The translations under genes were made by a program, and so were the position numbers. A DNA stretch of 64,000 nt from Azospirillaceae bacterium (GTDB taxonomy: Bacteria; Pseudomonadota; Alphaproteobacteria; Azospirillales; Azospirillaceae), in the NCBI GenBank assembly GCA_031291675.1, contig JARLIO010000080.1, positions 1 to 64,000 on the forward strand, written 5' to 3'. Below are positions 17,021 to 26,308 of the stretch, one piece after another (within the stretch, counting starts at the first letter, position 1; the number at the start of each line of letters is the position of its first letter). Below the pieces are notes generated by a model, which did not search any database, was not told where the DNA came from, and worked only from the letters and a program-made list of their open reading frames with translations.

Positions 17021-18391
17021 ATGAACCACACCCTTTCTCCTGTTCACGTCATTGGCGGTGGTCTGGCCGGCAGCGAGGCCGCATGGCAGCTGGTTCGCGC
17101 CGGCGTCCCCGTCGTCCTTCACGAGATGCGGCCCGTCCGCAGCACCGAGGCCCATCAAACCGACCGGTTCGCCGAGCTGGTCTGCTCCAATTCGCTGCGG
17201 TCGGATGACCCCGACAGCAATGCGGTCGGTCTGCTGCATGCCGAGATGCGGCGCTGCGACTCGCTGATCCTGAGTGCCGCCGATCGCCACAAGGTTCCGG
17301 CCGGCGGCGCGCTGGCGGTCGATCGCGACGGTTTCGCCGCTTCCGTGACCGAAACGCTGAGCAGCCATCCCCTGGTCACGATCCAGCGCGAGGAAATCGC
17401 CGGCTTGCCGCCGGATGATTGGGACAGCGTCATCATTGCCAGCGGTCCCCTGACCTCGCCGGCCCTGGCCGATGCCGTTCGCGCCCTGACCGGCGAGGCC
17501 TCCCTGGCCTTTTTCGATGCCATCGCCCCGATCGTACATCGCGACAGCATCGATCTCAGCAAGGCCTGGTATCAGTCACGCTATGACAAGCCGGGCCCGG
17601 GTGGCACCGGGCGCGACTACATCAATTGCGCGATGGACCAGGACCAGTATCGTGGCTTTATTGATGCGCTGCTGACATCCCCCAAGACCGAATTCAAGGA
17701 ATGGGAAAAAGACACGCCCTATTTCGAGGGCTGCCTGCCGATCGAGGTCATGGCATCGCGGGGCGTCGATACGCTGCGCTATGGGCCGATGAAACCCGTC
17801 GGCCTGACCGATCCCCACAACAACCGGCGCCCCTATGCGGTGGTCCAGCTGCGTCAGGACAATGCGCTGGCGACGCTTTACAATCTGGTCGGTTTTCAGA
17901 CCAAGCTGAAATACAGCGAACAGGCACGGGTGTTTCGCATGATCCCGGGGCTGGAGAATGCCGAATTCGCCCGCCTCGGTGGCCTGCATCGCAATACCTT
18001 CCTCAACAGCCCGCGGGTGCTCGATGACCGGCTGCGCCTCAAAGCCGCGCCGCGACTGCGCTTTGCCGGTCAGGTCACCGGGGTCGAGGGCTATGTCGAA
18101 TCGGCGGCGATCGGCCTGCTCGCCGGCCGGTTTGCCGCCGCCGAGCGCCACGGGCTGGCCCAGGATCCACCACCACCGACGACGGCGCTGGGGGCTTTGT
18201 TCGGCCACATCACCAGCGGCGCCAATGCCGAGACCTTTCAGCCGATGAACGTCAATTTCGGCCTGTTTCCCGAGCCCGAAACCCAACCGGGCCAGCGCGC
18301 CGCCAAAGGCCGCGACCGCAAGCTGGCCTATACCAGCCGGGCGGTCCGTGACCTCGAAGCCTGGCTGGGACGCCTGCAGGTGGCCGCATGA
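17021..18391 (+). CDS. trmFO: Methylenetetrahydrofolate-tRNA-(uracil-54-C5)-methyltransferase TrmFO
   Basis: 456 aa from the ATG at 17021 ([22 protein letters not shown]); the frame upstream runs through the hairpin patch and is not coding. The FAD-binding [42 protein letters not shown], the [27 protein letters not shown] block, FVGL-type [30 protein letters not shown] and the C-terminal [10 protein letters not shown] are diagnostic. It makes ribothymidine at position 54 of tRNA using methylene-THF and FAD. A small gene overlaps its stop (ATGA). Confidence 0.97.
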   Translation: MNHTLSPVHVIGGGLAGSEAAWQLVRAGVPVVLHEMRPVRSTEAHQTDRFAELVCSNSLRSDDPDSNAVGLLHAEMRRCDSLILSAADRHKVPAGGALAVDRDGFAASVTETLSSHPLVTIQREEIAGLPPDDWDSVIIASGPLTSPALADAVRALTGEASLAFFDAIAPIVHRDSIDLSKAWYQSRYDKPGPGGTGRDYINCAMDQDQYRGFIDALLTSPKTEFKEWEKDTPYFEGCLPIEVMASRGVDTLRYGPMKPVGLTDPHNNRRPYAVVQLRQDNALATLYNLVGFQTKLKYSEQARVFRMIPGLENAEFARLGGLHRNTFLNSPRVLDDRLRLKAAPRLRFAGQVTGVEGYVESAAIGLLAGRFAAAERHGLAQDPPPPTTALGALFGHITSGANAETFQPMNVNFGLFPEPETQPGQRAAKGRDRKLAYTSRAVRDLEAWLGRLQVAA

Positions 18392-18807
18392 CCCGGGAAT
18401 ACCAGATCGGCGACCAGGTGACCGTTATTTCCAGCCAGAACGGCCCCCAGATCATCGCCACCGTCGCACGCTTCACCAACGAGCGACAGTGCATGGTCCT
18501 GTCGGACGGCTCGCAATGGCGTGCCGACGGCCGACGGCAATGGCGCTTCCGCGGCTCCCATTACACCGGGCCCTTTCTCGAGCCGACCCGGCCCGAGGAT
18601 GTCGAGATCGTTGCCAAAAGACGGGCCATCGGTGCGCTGCGAAAATGGACCGCGGGCCTCACCCTCGAGTCCGCGATCGATGCCGGCGCGTTGCGCCGGA
18701 TTCTCGACCTGGTGGAGCACGAAACCAGCCTGACCGCGCCGGCGGAGACCCCCGAACCGGAAGTCGCCGCCCCGCCCCGGCCGCGGTTGGGCCTGGTGCC
18801 GGAATAA
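18388..18807 (+). CDS. Conserved-looking hypothetical protein coupled to trmFO
   Basis: 139 aa; its ATG overlaps the trmFO TGA as ATGA, so translational coupling is likely. Residues ~5-50 ([44 protein letters not shown]) look like a small beta-rich, SH3-like segment; residues ~70-110 are probably helical; the tail is Pro/Ala-rich. No membrane segment or signal peptide. I do not recognise a named family. The coupling suggests an RNA-related role, but that is conjecture. Confidence 0.75.
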   Translation: MTREYQIGDQVTVISSQNGPQIIATVARFTNERQCMVLSDGSQWRADGRRQWRFRGSHYTGPFLEPTRPEDVEIVAKRRAIGALRKWTAGLTLESAIDAGALRRILDLVEHETSLTAPAETPEPEVAAPPRPRLGLVPE

Positions 18808-18816
18808 CCGGTCGGG

Positions 18817-19443
18817 TCACGGCGTCGTCGGGCGTTTCATCTCGAAATTGCCCTCGTCCGCGGTCCGCGTATACCAGTCGCCGCCCATCCGGCCGACCAA
18901 ATCGAGCCGCATCGGATCGACCCGGCCCTCGGCATTGAGAATCCGCTCGTCGATATGGGCGGCGACAATCTCGCCCAGGATGACGTGACAGGTCGGCTGC
19001 GCCACGGGATAGGGATGCACCGCGGCCAGGCGGCATTCGAAAGCGACCGGCGCGCCCTGGACGCGGGCCGGTGCCACCCGGGTCGACGGCAGGCTGGGGA
19101 TGCCACAATGTTCAAACTCGCTGATTCCGTGCTCGAATGCATAGGAGGTGGCATTCATCGCCGCCGCCTGTTCGAATGACACCAGATTGACCACAAACTC
19201 CAGCGTTCGCTCGATATTGCGCGTCGTGTCCTTCTGCAAGCCGTCGGGTTTGAGACCAATCGACAGCATCAGGGTGGGCGGCGCGGCGGTCACGGCCTGG
19301 AAATAGCTGAACGGCGCCAGATTGGAAACACCGGCGGCCGAGCAGGTTGAAACCCAGGCGACGGGACGCGGGATCACCGTCGATGATATCCAGCGATAGG
19401 CCGTGAGCGGCGGCAATGTAGTGAAATCCAGAAACACGATCAT
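18817..19443 (-). CDS. Flavin reductase family protein (FMN-binding split barrel)
   Basis: 208 aa; the ATG at 19443 follows AAGGATA. YRWISSTVIPRPVAWVSTCSAAGVSNLAPFSYFQAVTAAPPTLMLSIG is the standard FMN-binding split-barrel opening, and DTTRNIERTLEFVVNLVSFEQAAAMNATS follows as in this group. CHVILGEIVAAHIDERIL and RMGGDWYTR complete it. Such proteins bind FMN and either pass reduced flavin to partners or act as oxidoreductases. Divergent from a flavodoxin-fold gene. Confidence 0.88.
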   Translation of the reverse strand: MIVFLDFTTLPPLTAYRWISSTVIPRPVAWVSTCSAAGVSNLAPFSYFQAVTAAPPTLMLSIGLKPDGLQKDTTRNIERTLEFVVNLVSFEQAAAMNATSYAFEHGISEFEHCGIPSLPSTRVAPARVQGAPVAFECRLAAVHPYPVAQPTCHVILGEIVAAHIDERILNAEGRVDPMRLDLVGRMGGDWYTRTADEGNFEMKRPTTP

Positions 19444-19667
19444 TATCCTTGGTCAGGAAACAGCGTGACGTTGATATGGCGCCATTCCAGAGCGGTGGCG
19501 ATAGCCTCGTCGGATTGTCATGCGACCGATCGCAACGAACCGCTGCGCCCCTGCAAAAACGCATCCGCGGTGGCCGACGATCAACAGGTGATTTCCGCGA
19601 CCCGGCCGCTCATAGTCGGGGTGGTCGGAGACAAGCGAACTGACCAATCGCACAGCTCGAGGTGATT

Positions 19668-20243
19668 ATGGCGAAAATTGCGATCGTCTATTTCAGCGGC
19701 TATCAGCATACCCGCAAGCAGGCCGAAGCCGTGCACCAGGGTGCCGTCGATGTCGCTGGCACGGAAGCCACTTTGTTGGCCATCGATGCCGAAGGCAATC
19801 TGCCAGCCGAGGCCTGGGACACGCTCGCCGCGGCCGACGCGATCATCTATGGCAGCCCGACCTATATGGGCGGTCCGGCCTGGCAGTTTAAGAAGTTTGC
19901 CGATGCCAGTTCCAAGGCCTGGTTCACCCAGGAGTGGAAAGACAAGATCGCCGCGGGCTTCACCAACTCCGCCTCGCTCAACGGTGACAAGTCGGCGACG
20001 ATCATCTATCTGATCACGCTGGCCATGCAGCACAGCCAGATCTGGATTGGTACCGGCCTGATGCCGTCCAACAAGAAAGACGCCCAGCGCAACGATGTGA
20101 ACTATCTGGGCGGTTTCTCCGGGGCGCTGGCCCAGTCGCCGTCCGATTCGTCCCCCGACGAAGCGCCCGGCCCGGGCGATCTGGAAACCGCCCGTCTGCT
20201 CGGCCAGCGGGTCACCGAATACGCCGTCAAGACTCGCGGCTGA
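19668..20243 (+). CDS. Flavodoxin-fold NAD(P)H dehydrogenase-like protein (WrbA-related)
   Basis: 191 aa from the ATG at 19668 with CGAGG (19658-19662) in front; the GTG at 19662 is inside that site. IAIVYFSGYQHTRKQAEAVHQGA is the phosphate-binding loop region, and IIYGSPTYMGGPAWQFKKFADASSKAW the second FMN-contacting segment typical of WrbA/NQO-like flavodoxins. Predicted FMN-dependent quinone reductase or redox protein. The divergent flavin reductase suggests a shared flavin or quinone redox function. A 15-bp hairpin follows. Confidence 0.87.
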   Translation: MAKIAIVYFSGYQHTRKQAEAVHQGAVDVAGTEATLLAIDAEGNLPAEAWDTLAAADAIIYGSPTYMGGPAWQFKKFADASSKAWFTQEWKDKIAAGFTNSASLNGDKSATIIYLITLAMQHSQIWIGTGLMPSNKKDAQRNDVNYLGGFSGALAQSPSDSSPDEAPGPGDLETARLLGQRVTEYAVKTRG

Positions 20244-20262
20244 TCCCACCCCCGGGTGCCAC

Positions 20263-20297
20263 ACTGAGACAGGGCCCGCCCGGGGCCCTGTCTCAGT
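20263..20297. terminator. Strong bidirectional terminator
   Basis: Perfect 15-bp stem (20263-20277 with 20283-20297) and a 5-nt loop between the convergent flavodoxin-like gene and the squalene-synthase-like gene. The stop codon of the latter (20293-20295) lies inside the right arm. Confidence 0.85.
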
Positions 20298-21171
20298 AGC
20301 GGCCCCTCAGCGCGGCCCCGGCCAGCCACAGGGCACGCCAGGGATGGGGCATCAGCACCCGTGCCGCGAACGGGTCGCAATCATGGCGCCGCAATGTGGC
20401 AAGGTGCAGCGCCGTCGCGGCCAACGGCAGCAAGGCCGGACGGGCGGCCCGCGGGATCGCGCGCCGCCGGCCGCGGGCCCGCGTCAGGTGATCGCCGGCA
20501 ACCGCCACCAGCTCCCGTGTCACCGCCCGCAGACCCGGTTGCGGCTTCAGATCGAACAGCACCGACCGCCGGACATCGTGGCGGTTCAGCAGCGTTTCGG
20601 GTAACAACAGCCGGTGCTGGCGGGCGTGAAACACCACGGCGCGCACAATGCCCGTGACGCCGTAAGCGACCCCGGCCAATCGCGCCACCTCGGCAAGCGC
20701 ATCATCGGAACCCGGCGCCGGCGGTCCCAGGGCCGGGGCTCCCAGGATGATCAGCGCCAATTCGAACAAGGGCGCGGTCGTTGCCTCGGCATAGGACAGC
20801 AGGGCCGCCAGGTCGGCGGGCGGTTCCGGCTCGAGATCGATCTCGCGGGCATCGATCAGCCGGTCGAACGCCGCCCGGGGCAGCTTGAAGCGTTGCATCG
20901 CCAGGGACAGCGGTTCCAGAACCTCATGGTGCGGCGGCGTTGCCGCATCCGCCGCCGCGATGCCATCACGCCACCATTGCAACCGGATCTGGCCCATGAT
21001 CGGCTCACGGACGACCTCGCGGGTCCGGGCGATTTCGAGATTGAAGGCGAACAGCGCAAACAGCGCCTCGCGACGATCCGCCGGCGCGAACAGGCAGGCG
21101 AGAAACCGGTCGTTGTCGAATTTCCGAACCTGCTGCCCGCAATAGGAAAGAGCGGAGAGATCGGCAGCCAT
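20293..21171 (-). CDS. Squalene/phytoene synthase-like protein of the NDUFAF6 type
   Basis: 292 aa from the ATG at 21171 (MAADLSALSYCGQQVRKFDNDRFLACLF). The fold-defining ALFAFNLEIARTREVVREPIMGQIRLQWWRDGI and GVAYGVTGIVRAVVFHARQHRLLLPETLL align with trans-isoprenyl synthases, but the first Asp-rich motif reads EIARTR and the second AVVFHAR, so both metal-binding DxxxD motifs are missing. That is characteristic of the NDUFAF6 family, whose mitochondrial member assists respiratory complex I assembly. A structural or assembly role is more likely than catalysis. An NDUFAF3 homologue lies 2.1 kb away. Confidence 0.85.
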   Translation of the reverse strand: MAADLSALSYCGQQVRKFDNDRFLACLFAPADRREALFALFAFNLEIARTREVVREPIMGQIRLQWWRDGIAAADAATPPHHEVLEPLSLAMQRFKLPRAAFDRLIDAREIDLEPEPPADLAALLSYAEATTAPLFELALIILGAPALGPPAPGSDDALAEVARLAGVAYGVTGIVRAVVFHARQHRLLLPETLLNRHDVRRSVLFDLKPQPGLRAVTRELVAVAGDHLTRARGRRRAIPRAARPALLPLAATALHLATLRRHDCDPFAARVLMPHPWRALWLAGAALRGRY

Positions 21172-21543
21172 TGCGAACACCTTCGAATAAAGCGGGCAAA
21201 TAAAGTGGGCCCCCAAAACCGGCCGCAGCACGACCCGACATTCGCGTTGTGCCACAGACGCCCGGGACCCGCCAATCGGTCGGAGCCGGGAGCGTTGAAG
21301 GCAACGGTCATTTCGAATGACCATCGATATCGGCCAGCCTGAGGCCCCCGCGAACCGCAGGCGCTGTGTCGGGCACGGAGCACGAGGAGGTGGCCGACGC
21401 CGACGGCCCGTGGTAGCATTATCGTCATGGGGGCGGACACGAACCCGCGGCGACAACGCCGGCCGCGCGGGGGCACGTATCCCGCGCCGTTCGATGGCTT
21501 TGTAGCGGCGACCCACCGCGACGGCAACCTGGAACAGGCCGAG
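21172..21543. other. Divergent intergenic region
   Basis: 372 bp between the starts of the NDUFAF6-like gene and hpnC. The hpnC frame stays open upstream to 21427, but the extra residues are low-complexity and unlike HpnC. No clear operator seen. Confidence 0.4.
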
Positions 21544-22413
21544 ATGACCGAATTCCACACGATACCACCTGCCGCTCCCCCGCCCTCTCCCGCTGTCCGC
21601 AACATCGCCGGCGCCGCGCCGCTCGGCCGCGGATCGCCTTTGTTGCCAAAGCATCTCCGCCCGCACATCGCCGCATTTCGTGACTTCGCCCGAACCGGGG
21701 ATGAGATCGCCGATGATCCGGAACTCGATCTCGATGCCAAACTGATCTGTCTCGACGCCCTCGACAAGGCCCTGACCAAGGGTGAGACCGGTGAAGCCTT
21801 CGTGCGCCCGGCGCTGGATCTGCGACGCAGCCTGGCGGCCACCGGCGTCGGCGATGCCCAGGCCCGCCAGATGATCGAAGGCTTTCGCCGCGACGCCCAG
21901 ACCGGCAACTACCAGACCTGGGGCGACCTGTTGACGCATTGCCGGTTCTCGGCCATCCCGGTCGGTCGTCACATGATGGCGCTGCACGGCGAATCGGAAG
22001 CGCCAGGGGTCGCTTTCGATGCGCTGTGCAGCGCCCTGCAGATCCTGACCATCGTCCAGGAGTGTCGCAATGACTGGGTGGTCCGCGGCCGCTGCTACAT
22101 TCCCCTGACCTGGTTCAACCAGTTACGGGTCAGCCCCGAGCGCCTGGTCGAAACCCGCTGCGACCCGCGGCTTCGCGCCGTGTTCGACCGGACGCTCGAT
22201 CGTGTTGACGCCCTGCTGGTGCGCAGTGCCCCGCTGCCACAACTGATCGCGCATCGTGGCTTGCGCCTTCAGGTTTCGGTGCTGCTGGCCACAGCACAGG
22301 CCCTGACGCACCACCTGCGCCACCGCGACCCGCTGGCCGGCGCCGTGCGCCTGCCCCTGCCACAGCGTCTCTGGGCCAGCCTGCGCGGCTTGATCATGGG
22401 CCTGCGCCGGTAA
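21544..22413 (+). CDS. hpnC: Squalene synthase HpnC-like protein
   Basis: 289 aa from the ATG at 21544 (MTEFHTIPPAAPPP). GRGSPLLPKHLRPHIAAFRDFARTGDEIADDPEL gives the first acidic motif D53-E-I-A-D57; GNYQTWGDLLTHCRFSAIPVGRHMMALHGE and ALQILTIVQECRNDW give the second (E-C-R-N-D). HpnC hydrates presqualene diphosphate to hydroxysqualene in the three-enzyme HpnCDE route to squalene for hopanoids. hpnD and hpnE are not adjacent, so assignment rests on sequence alone. Divergent from the NDUFAF6-like gene, with which it shares the fold but not the metal ligands. Confidence 0.82.
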   Translation: MTEFHTIPPAAPPPSPAVRNIAGAAPLGRGSPLLPKHLRPHIAAFRDFARTGDEIADDPELDLDAKLICLDALDKALTKGETGEAFVRPALDLRRSLAATGVGDAQARQMIEGFRRDAQTGNYQTWGDLLTHCRFSAIPVGRHMMALHGESEAPGVAFDALCSALQILTIVQECRNDWVVRGRCYIPLTWFNQLRVSPERLVETRCDPRLRAVFDRTLDRVDALLVRSAPLPQLIAHRGLRLQVSVLLATAQALTHHLRHRDPLAGAVRLPLPQRLWASLRGLIMGLRR

Positions 22414-22541
22414 TCGCGCCGACCGTTTGCCGCGGTCCGGTAATAATAACCATAAACTGCGCTGGGGCCGGCGAACCCGGCAATCCAGACTTCAAATTTC
22501 GACGCGACTGACATATCTGAACGGGTGTCGCTGCACGCGAA

Positions 22542-22556
22542 GGGGCGTTTCGCCCC
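22542..22556 (+). promoter_or_regulatory. Leader hairpin upstream of sodB
   Basis: GGGGCG-TTT-CGCCCC, a perfect 6-bp stem, lies 30 bp before the sodB start. It may stabilise or attenuate the leader; nothing else supports a regulatory role. Confidence 0.4.
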
Positions 22557-22586
22557 AAGCCTCAGACAACAATCAGGAGACGACCC

Positions 22587-23189
22587 ATGGCTTTTGAATT
22601 GGCCCCGCTGCCCTTCGCTCAGGATGCCCTCGAGCCCTATATCTCGGCGCACACCCTGAGCTTCCATTATGGCAAGCATCATCAAGCCTATGTGACCAAC
22701 CTGAACAATCTGACCAAGGACAGCCCGCTGGCGACGCAGAGCCTCGAAGACATCATCAAAGGCAGTGCCGGTGATGCCAGCAAGGCCGGGCTGTTCAACA
22801 ATGCCGGTCAGGTCTGGAACCATAACTTCTTCTGGAACAGCCTGAAGAAGGACGCTGCCGACCGCATTCCGGGCGAAATCGAAACCCGCCTGAACGCGGA
22901 TTTTGGTAGCGTCCAGGCTTTCAAGGACGCGTTCGCCCAGGCTGCGGTCACCCAGTTCGGCAGCGGCTGGGCGTGGCTGATCGTCGAAGACGGCAAGCTC
23001 AAGGTTACCAAGACCGCGAACGCCGACACGCCGTTGGCCCATGGCCAGCATGCGTTGTTGACGGTCGATGTCTGGGAACACGCTTATTATCTCGACTATC
23101 AGAACCGCCGCCCCGATTTCGTGAAGGTGTTCCTCGACCATCTCGTGAATTGGGATTTTGCCGCCGAACGCCTGGCACAGGCCGGCTGA
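22587..23189 (+). CDS. sodB: Superoxide dismutase, Fe type
   Basis: 200 aa, normal family length, with AGGAGACGACCC before the ATG. Metal ligands are H27 (LSFHYGKHHQAYV), H80 (GQVWNHNFFWNSL), and the Asp and His of TVDVWEHAYYLDY. FGSGWAWLI is also conserved, and the NNAGQVWNH context and overall sequence favour the iron enzyme over Mn. Cytoplasmic, because no signal peptide is present. Monocistronic with a strong hairpin 13 bp after the stop. Confidence 0.95.
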   Translation: MAFELAPLPFAQDALEPYISAHTLSFHYGKHHQAYVTNLNNLTKDSPLATQSLEDIIKGSAGDASKAGLFNNAGQVWNHNFFWNSLKKDAADRIPGEIETRLNADFGSVQAFKDAFAQAAVTQFGSGWAWLIVEDGKLKVTKTANADTPLAHGQHALLTVDVWEHAYYLDYQNRRPDFVKVFLDHLVNWDFAAERLAQAG

Positions 23190-23201
23190 TCACGGCATCG
23201 C

Positions 23202-23235
23202 GACCCGTCCGTGCGGCCTGCCGCGCGGACGGGTC
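23202..23235 (+). terminator. Terminator after sodB
   Basis: 15-bp stem (23202-23216 with 23221-23235) with one G-T wobble and a CCTG loop, between convergent sodB and the NDUFAF3-like gene. Confidence 0.8.
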
Positions 23236-23284
23236 GGCTGTCGAGCACCCGCTGCGGGGGCGGTTTCGGGCTTCGCCGCGGAGA

Positions 23285-23662
23285 CTACGCCGGCAACAAC
23301 GCCGCCGCGACCCGCCGCCCCTCCGCCAGCAAGACATTATAAGTACGGCAGGCTGGCCCGGTTGCCATCGGGTCGGCGACGATGCCCGATTGCTTCAGCC
23401 GTTGGCGCAGCGCGGCGGGCAGCAATTGCATCCGCGGGCCACAGCCCAGCAGCAGTACCTCGATCGGTGGTTGTGCCTGATCGAGAGCGGCAAAGCTCTC
23501 GAGCGAAAGGCCCTCGAACCCGGCCACCGGCCAGGCTTGGCTGCGATCGGGAAACACCAGCACGGCGCCGCGATGGATGATCCCGCTGATGCGGAACCAT
23601 CCCGGGCCGTACGAGTCGATAACTTGACGATCCGCGGGGATCACCGGGGTGAGGTCGACCAA
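23285..23662 (-). CDS. Mth938-domain protein, NDUFAF3 homologue
   Basis: 125 aa with a TTG start at 23662; GGGAGG eight bases upstream supports this unusual start. Contains the Mth938 core: VIDSYGPGWFRISGIIHRGAVLVFPD, then LLLGCGPRMQLLPAALRQRLKQSGI and ATGPACRTYNVLLAEGRRVAAALLPA. Homologous to human NDUFAF3, a complex I assembly factor. Placement just after secF is the usual arrangement in alphaproteobacteria, so it probably ends the yajC-secDF transcript (75-bp gap after secF). Confidence 0.88.
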   Translation of the reverse strand: MVDLTPVIPADRQVIDSYGPGWFRISGIIHRGAVLVFPDRSQAWPVAGFEGLSLESFAALDQAQPPIEVLLLGCGPRMQLLPAALRQRLKQSGIVADPMATGPACRTYNVLLAEGRRVAAALLPA

Positions 23663-23737
23663 ATCCGGAGCCTCCCTGTCACGGCGTCAGGAGATGACGC
23701 CGTTTCGTTGCCGCCATCCTGTTTTAAGGCACCCTGT

Positions 23738-24700
23738 TCAGGTCCCTTTGCCCGCGGCCGGGGCGACCGGTGCGGGTGCTTCCCGGGTCTGGCCACGACG
23801 CAGCTTGTGCTCACCCAGGAATAACAGGATCGGCGCCGCGATGAAAATCGACGATGAGGTGCCGATCACGATCCCGAACAGCATCACCAGAGCGAACTCC
23901 TGCAACGCCTCGCCGCCGAAAATCGCCAGCGGGATCGTGGCCAGGAACGTCGCCAGCGAGGTTCCCAGGGTCCGGTTCAGCGTCTCGTTGATGCTGAGGT
24001 CGATCAATTCGCGCAGCGCCATCTTCTTGTAAACGCGAAGATTCTCGCGAACCCGATCATAAACCACGACCTTGTCGTTGATCGAATAGCCCATGATCGT
24101 CAGGATCGCGGCAACCGCGGTCAGGTTGAACTGCATCCCGGTGACGGCAAAGAACCCCACGGTCTTGGTGACGTCGAGCACCAGGGTGATCACGGCACCG
24201 AGCCCGAATTGCCATTCGAAACGGAACGAGATGTACGCCAGCATCGCGAGGATCGCCAGACCGAGCGCCGTCATCCCATTGCGGAACAGTTCGTCGGACA
24301 CCGATGCGCCAACCGCCTCGACCCCCCGCACCTCGGTTCCCGGGAATTTCTCGGCCAGGTTCTGCTTGACCACATCGGCGGCTTTTTGCTGCGCCGTATC
24401 ATCGCCCGCCTGACGTTCCACGCGGATCAGGACATCCCGGGTCGAACCGAACTGCTGCAACTGAACCTGGCCCATATTGAGCTGGCCCAGATCACCGCGC
24501 AGGGCCGGGAAATCGGCCGGCCCCGGCGTGCGAATTTCGATCGCAATGCCCCCGCGGAAATCGGTGCCGTAATTCAGCCCCGGATAGAAGAACAGGATGA
24601 TCGACGCGATACTGAGAACCGCTGATGTGATCAACCCAGCATACCGCCCGCGCATGAACGGGATATGCGTGTCATCAGGGACGAGACGGACATAGTACAT
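23738..24700 (-). CDS. secF: Protein translocase subunit SecF
   Basis: 320 aa from the ATG at 24700, with GAGGA upstream. Six TM segments and the SecF signatures: GLNYGTDFRGGIAIEIRTPG in the first periplasmic part, LAMLAYISFRFEWQFGLGAVITLVLDV, and ILTIMGYSINDKVVVYDRVREN. With SecD it uses the proton gradient to help complete protein export through SecYEG. Begins 12 bp after secD. Confidence 0.97.
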   Translation of the reverse strand: MYYVRLVPDDTHIPFMRGRYAGLITSAVLSIASIILFFYPGLNYGTDFRGGIAIEIRTPGPADFPALRGDLGQLNMGQVQLQQFGSTRDVLIRVERQAGDDTAQQKAADVVKQNLAEKFPGTEVRGVEAVGASVSDELFRNGMTALGLAILAMLAYISFRFEWQFGLGAVITLVLDVTKTVGFFAVTGMQFNLTAVAAILTIMGYSINDKVVVYDRVRENLRVYKKMALRELIDLSINETLNRTLGTSLATFLATIPLAIFGGEALQEFALVMLFGIVIGTSSSIFIAAPILLFLGEHKLRRGQTREAPAPVAPAAGKGT

Positions 24701-24712
24701 GATCGTTTGTCC

Positions 24713-26308
24713 TCACACCGGCAGCATTGCGGGACGACGGCGGCGCAGCCACGTCACCATCATCAACCGGACCAGCACGGTGGCGGTGAACAGGGAAATG
24801 ATGATCCCGAGGCTGATCGTGACCGCGAAGCCCTTGACGGTTCCCGATCCCAACAGGAACAGGATGATCATCTTGATCAGGGTGGTCAGATTGGAGTCGA
24901 GAATTGTCGAAAACGCCCGCTTGAACCCGGCCTCCATCGCGGCGAACGGCGTACGGCCGCGACGGGTTTCCTCGCGGATGCGTTCATTGATCAGGATATT
25001 GGCATCCACCGACATCCCGAGCATCAGCAGGATACCGGCGATGCCCGGCAGCGTCAGCGTCGCCTGCAGCAGCGACAGGGCCGCCAGCGTCATGAACAGA
25101 TTGACGATCACGGCCAGATCGGCAAACAACCCGAAAATGCCGTAGCCGATGATCATATAGGTCGCGACCAGCACCAACCCGACAAGACAGGACAGGATGC
25201 CGGCACGGATCGAATCGGCGCCCAGGTCGGGACCGACGCTCCGTTCCTCAATCACCTGCAACGGCGCCGGCAGCGCACCGGCCCGCAGCAGAACCGCGAG
25301 ATCATTGGCCGATTGCGCGGTGAAATTGCCGCTGATCTGGCCACGACCGCCGGTGATCGGCTCCCGGATCACCGGTGCGCTCAGCACCTTGTCATCGAGA
25401 ACGATCGCAAAAGGCCGGCCGACATTCTGTTGGGTCACCTGGGCAAAACGGCGAGCCCCACTGCTGTTGAATTCGAAGCTGACGACCCACTCGGCACTCT
25501 GCGAGTTGGTCGCGGCACGGGCGTCCGTCAGATCGGCGCCATCGACCTCGACCTTGCGGCGCACGACATAGCGCGGCGCGGCACCATTGGTGCCCGCCCG
25601 GGCATAGCCCTGCAGGATCTCCGAGCCCGGCGGCGCTTTGCCGCCGACGGCATCACCGTTGGGATCCAACAGGCGGAAGGTCATTTTGGCGGTCTGGCCC
25701 AACAGGCGCTTGATCCGGTCCGGGTCCTGAACCCCCGGGAGCTGAACCAGAATCCGGTCGGCTCCCTGGCGCGCGATCTGCGGTTCGTTGACGCCGGTCT
25801 CGTCGATGCGTCGCCGCACGATCTCGATCGACTGTTCCACCGCCTTGCCGATCCGATCGGTCAGCGAGGCATCGGTCAGCGTCAACGTGATCTTGCCGTC
25901 AGCGGCGCTGTCGACCTTGAATTCCGGCTGTCCGGCGGCGGTCCGCGACCCGATATCGCCCAACGCGGTCAACGCGGCATCGGCCTGGCCCGCATCGCGC
26001 AGGTGAACCGTGACACTGCGATCAGCGCCAGCCAGTTCGGTATAACCGATATTGGCGGTGCGCAACGCCGTGCGGGCGGCGTCCGTCGCGGTATCGAGGC
26101 GGTCACGAATGACAGCGGCGGTATCAATCTCGAGCAACAGGTAGGAGCCACCGCGCAGATCAAGACCGAGATTGATCTGTCGCTGCGGAACCCATCCGGG
26201 CAAACCACTCAGCGTGGCCTTGCTGAGAAAATTGGGTATGGTGAAAAGAATCGCCGCAACGCAAACCGCGATGATTCCCCAGATTTTCCACTTTGAAAAA
26301 TAAAGCAT
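24713..26308 (-). CDS. secD: Protein translocase subunit SecD
   Basis: 531 aa from the ATG at 26308 (MLYFSKWKIWG); an in-frame start at 26338 is less likely. GWVPQRQINLGLDLRGGSYLLLEID, the periplasmic P1 domains, ANDLAVLLRAGALPAPLQVIEERSVGPDLGADSI, and GMSVDANILINERIREE in the TM4 region are all present. Middle gene of yajC-secD-secF. Confidence 0.97.
   Translation of the reverse strand: MLYFSKWKIWGIIAVCVAAILFTIPNFLSKATLSGLPGWVPQRQINLGLDLRGGSYLLLEIDTAAVIRDRLDTATDAARTALRTANIGYTELAGADRSVTVHLRDAGQADAALTALGDIGSRTAAGQPEFKVDSAADGKITLTLTDASLTDRIGKAVEQSIEIVRRRIDETGVNEPQIARQGADRILVQLPGVQDPDRIKRLLGQTAKMTFRLLDPNGDAVGGKAPPGSEILQGYARAGTNGAAPRYVVRRKVEVDGADLTDARAATNSQSAEWVVSFEFNSSGARRFAQVTQQNVGRPFAIVLDDKVLSAPVIREPITGGRGQISGNFTAQSANDLAVLLRAGALPAPLQVIEERSVGPDLGADSIRAGILSCLVGLVLVATYMIIGYGIFGLFADLAVIVNLFMTLAALSLLQATLTLPGIAGILLMLGMSVDANILINERIREETRRGRTPFAAMEAGFKRAFSTILDSNLTTLIKMIILFLLGSGTVKGFAVTISLGIIISLFTATVLVRLMMVTWLRRRRPAMLPV

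Noticed and set aside
24665-26296. 543-codon plus-strand frame opposite secD
   Set aside because: Composition (Asp/Arg/Gln/His-rich) is typical of antisense reading of a membrane protein gene; no domain recognised.
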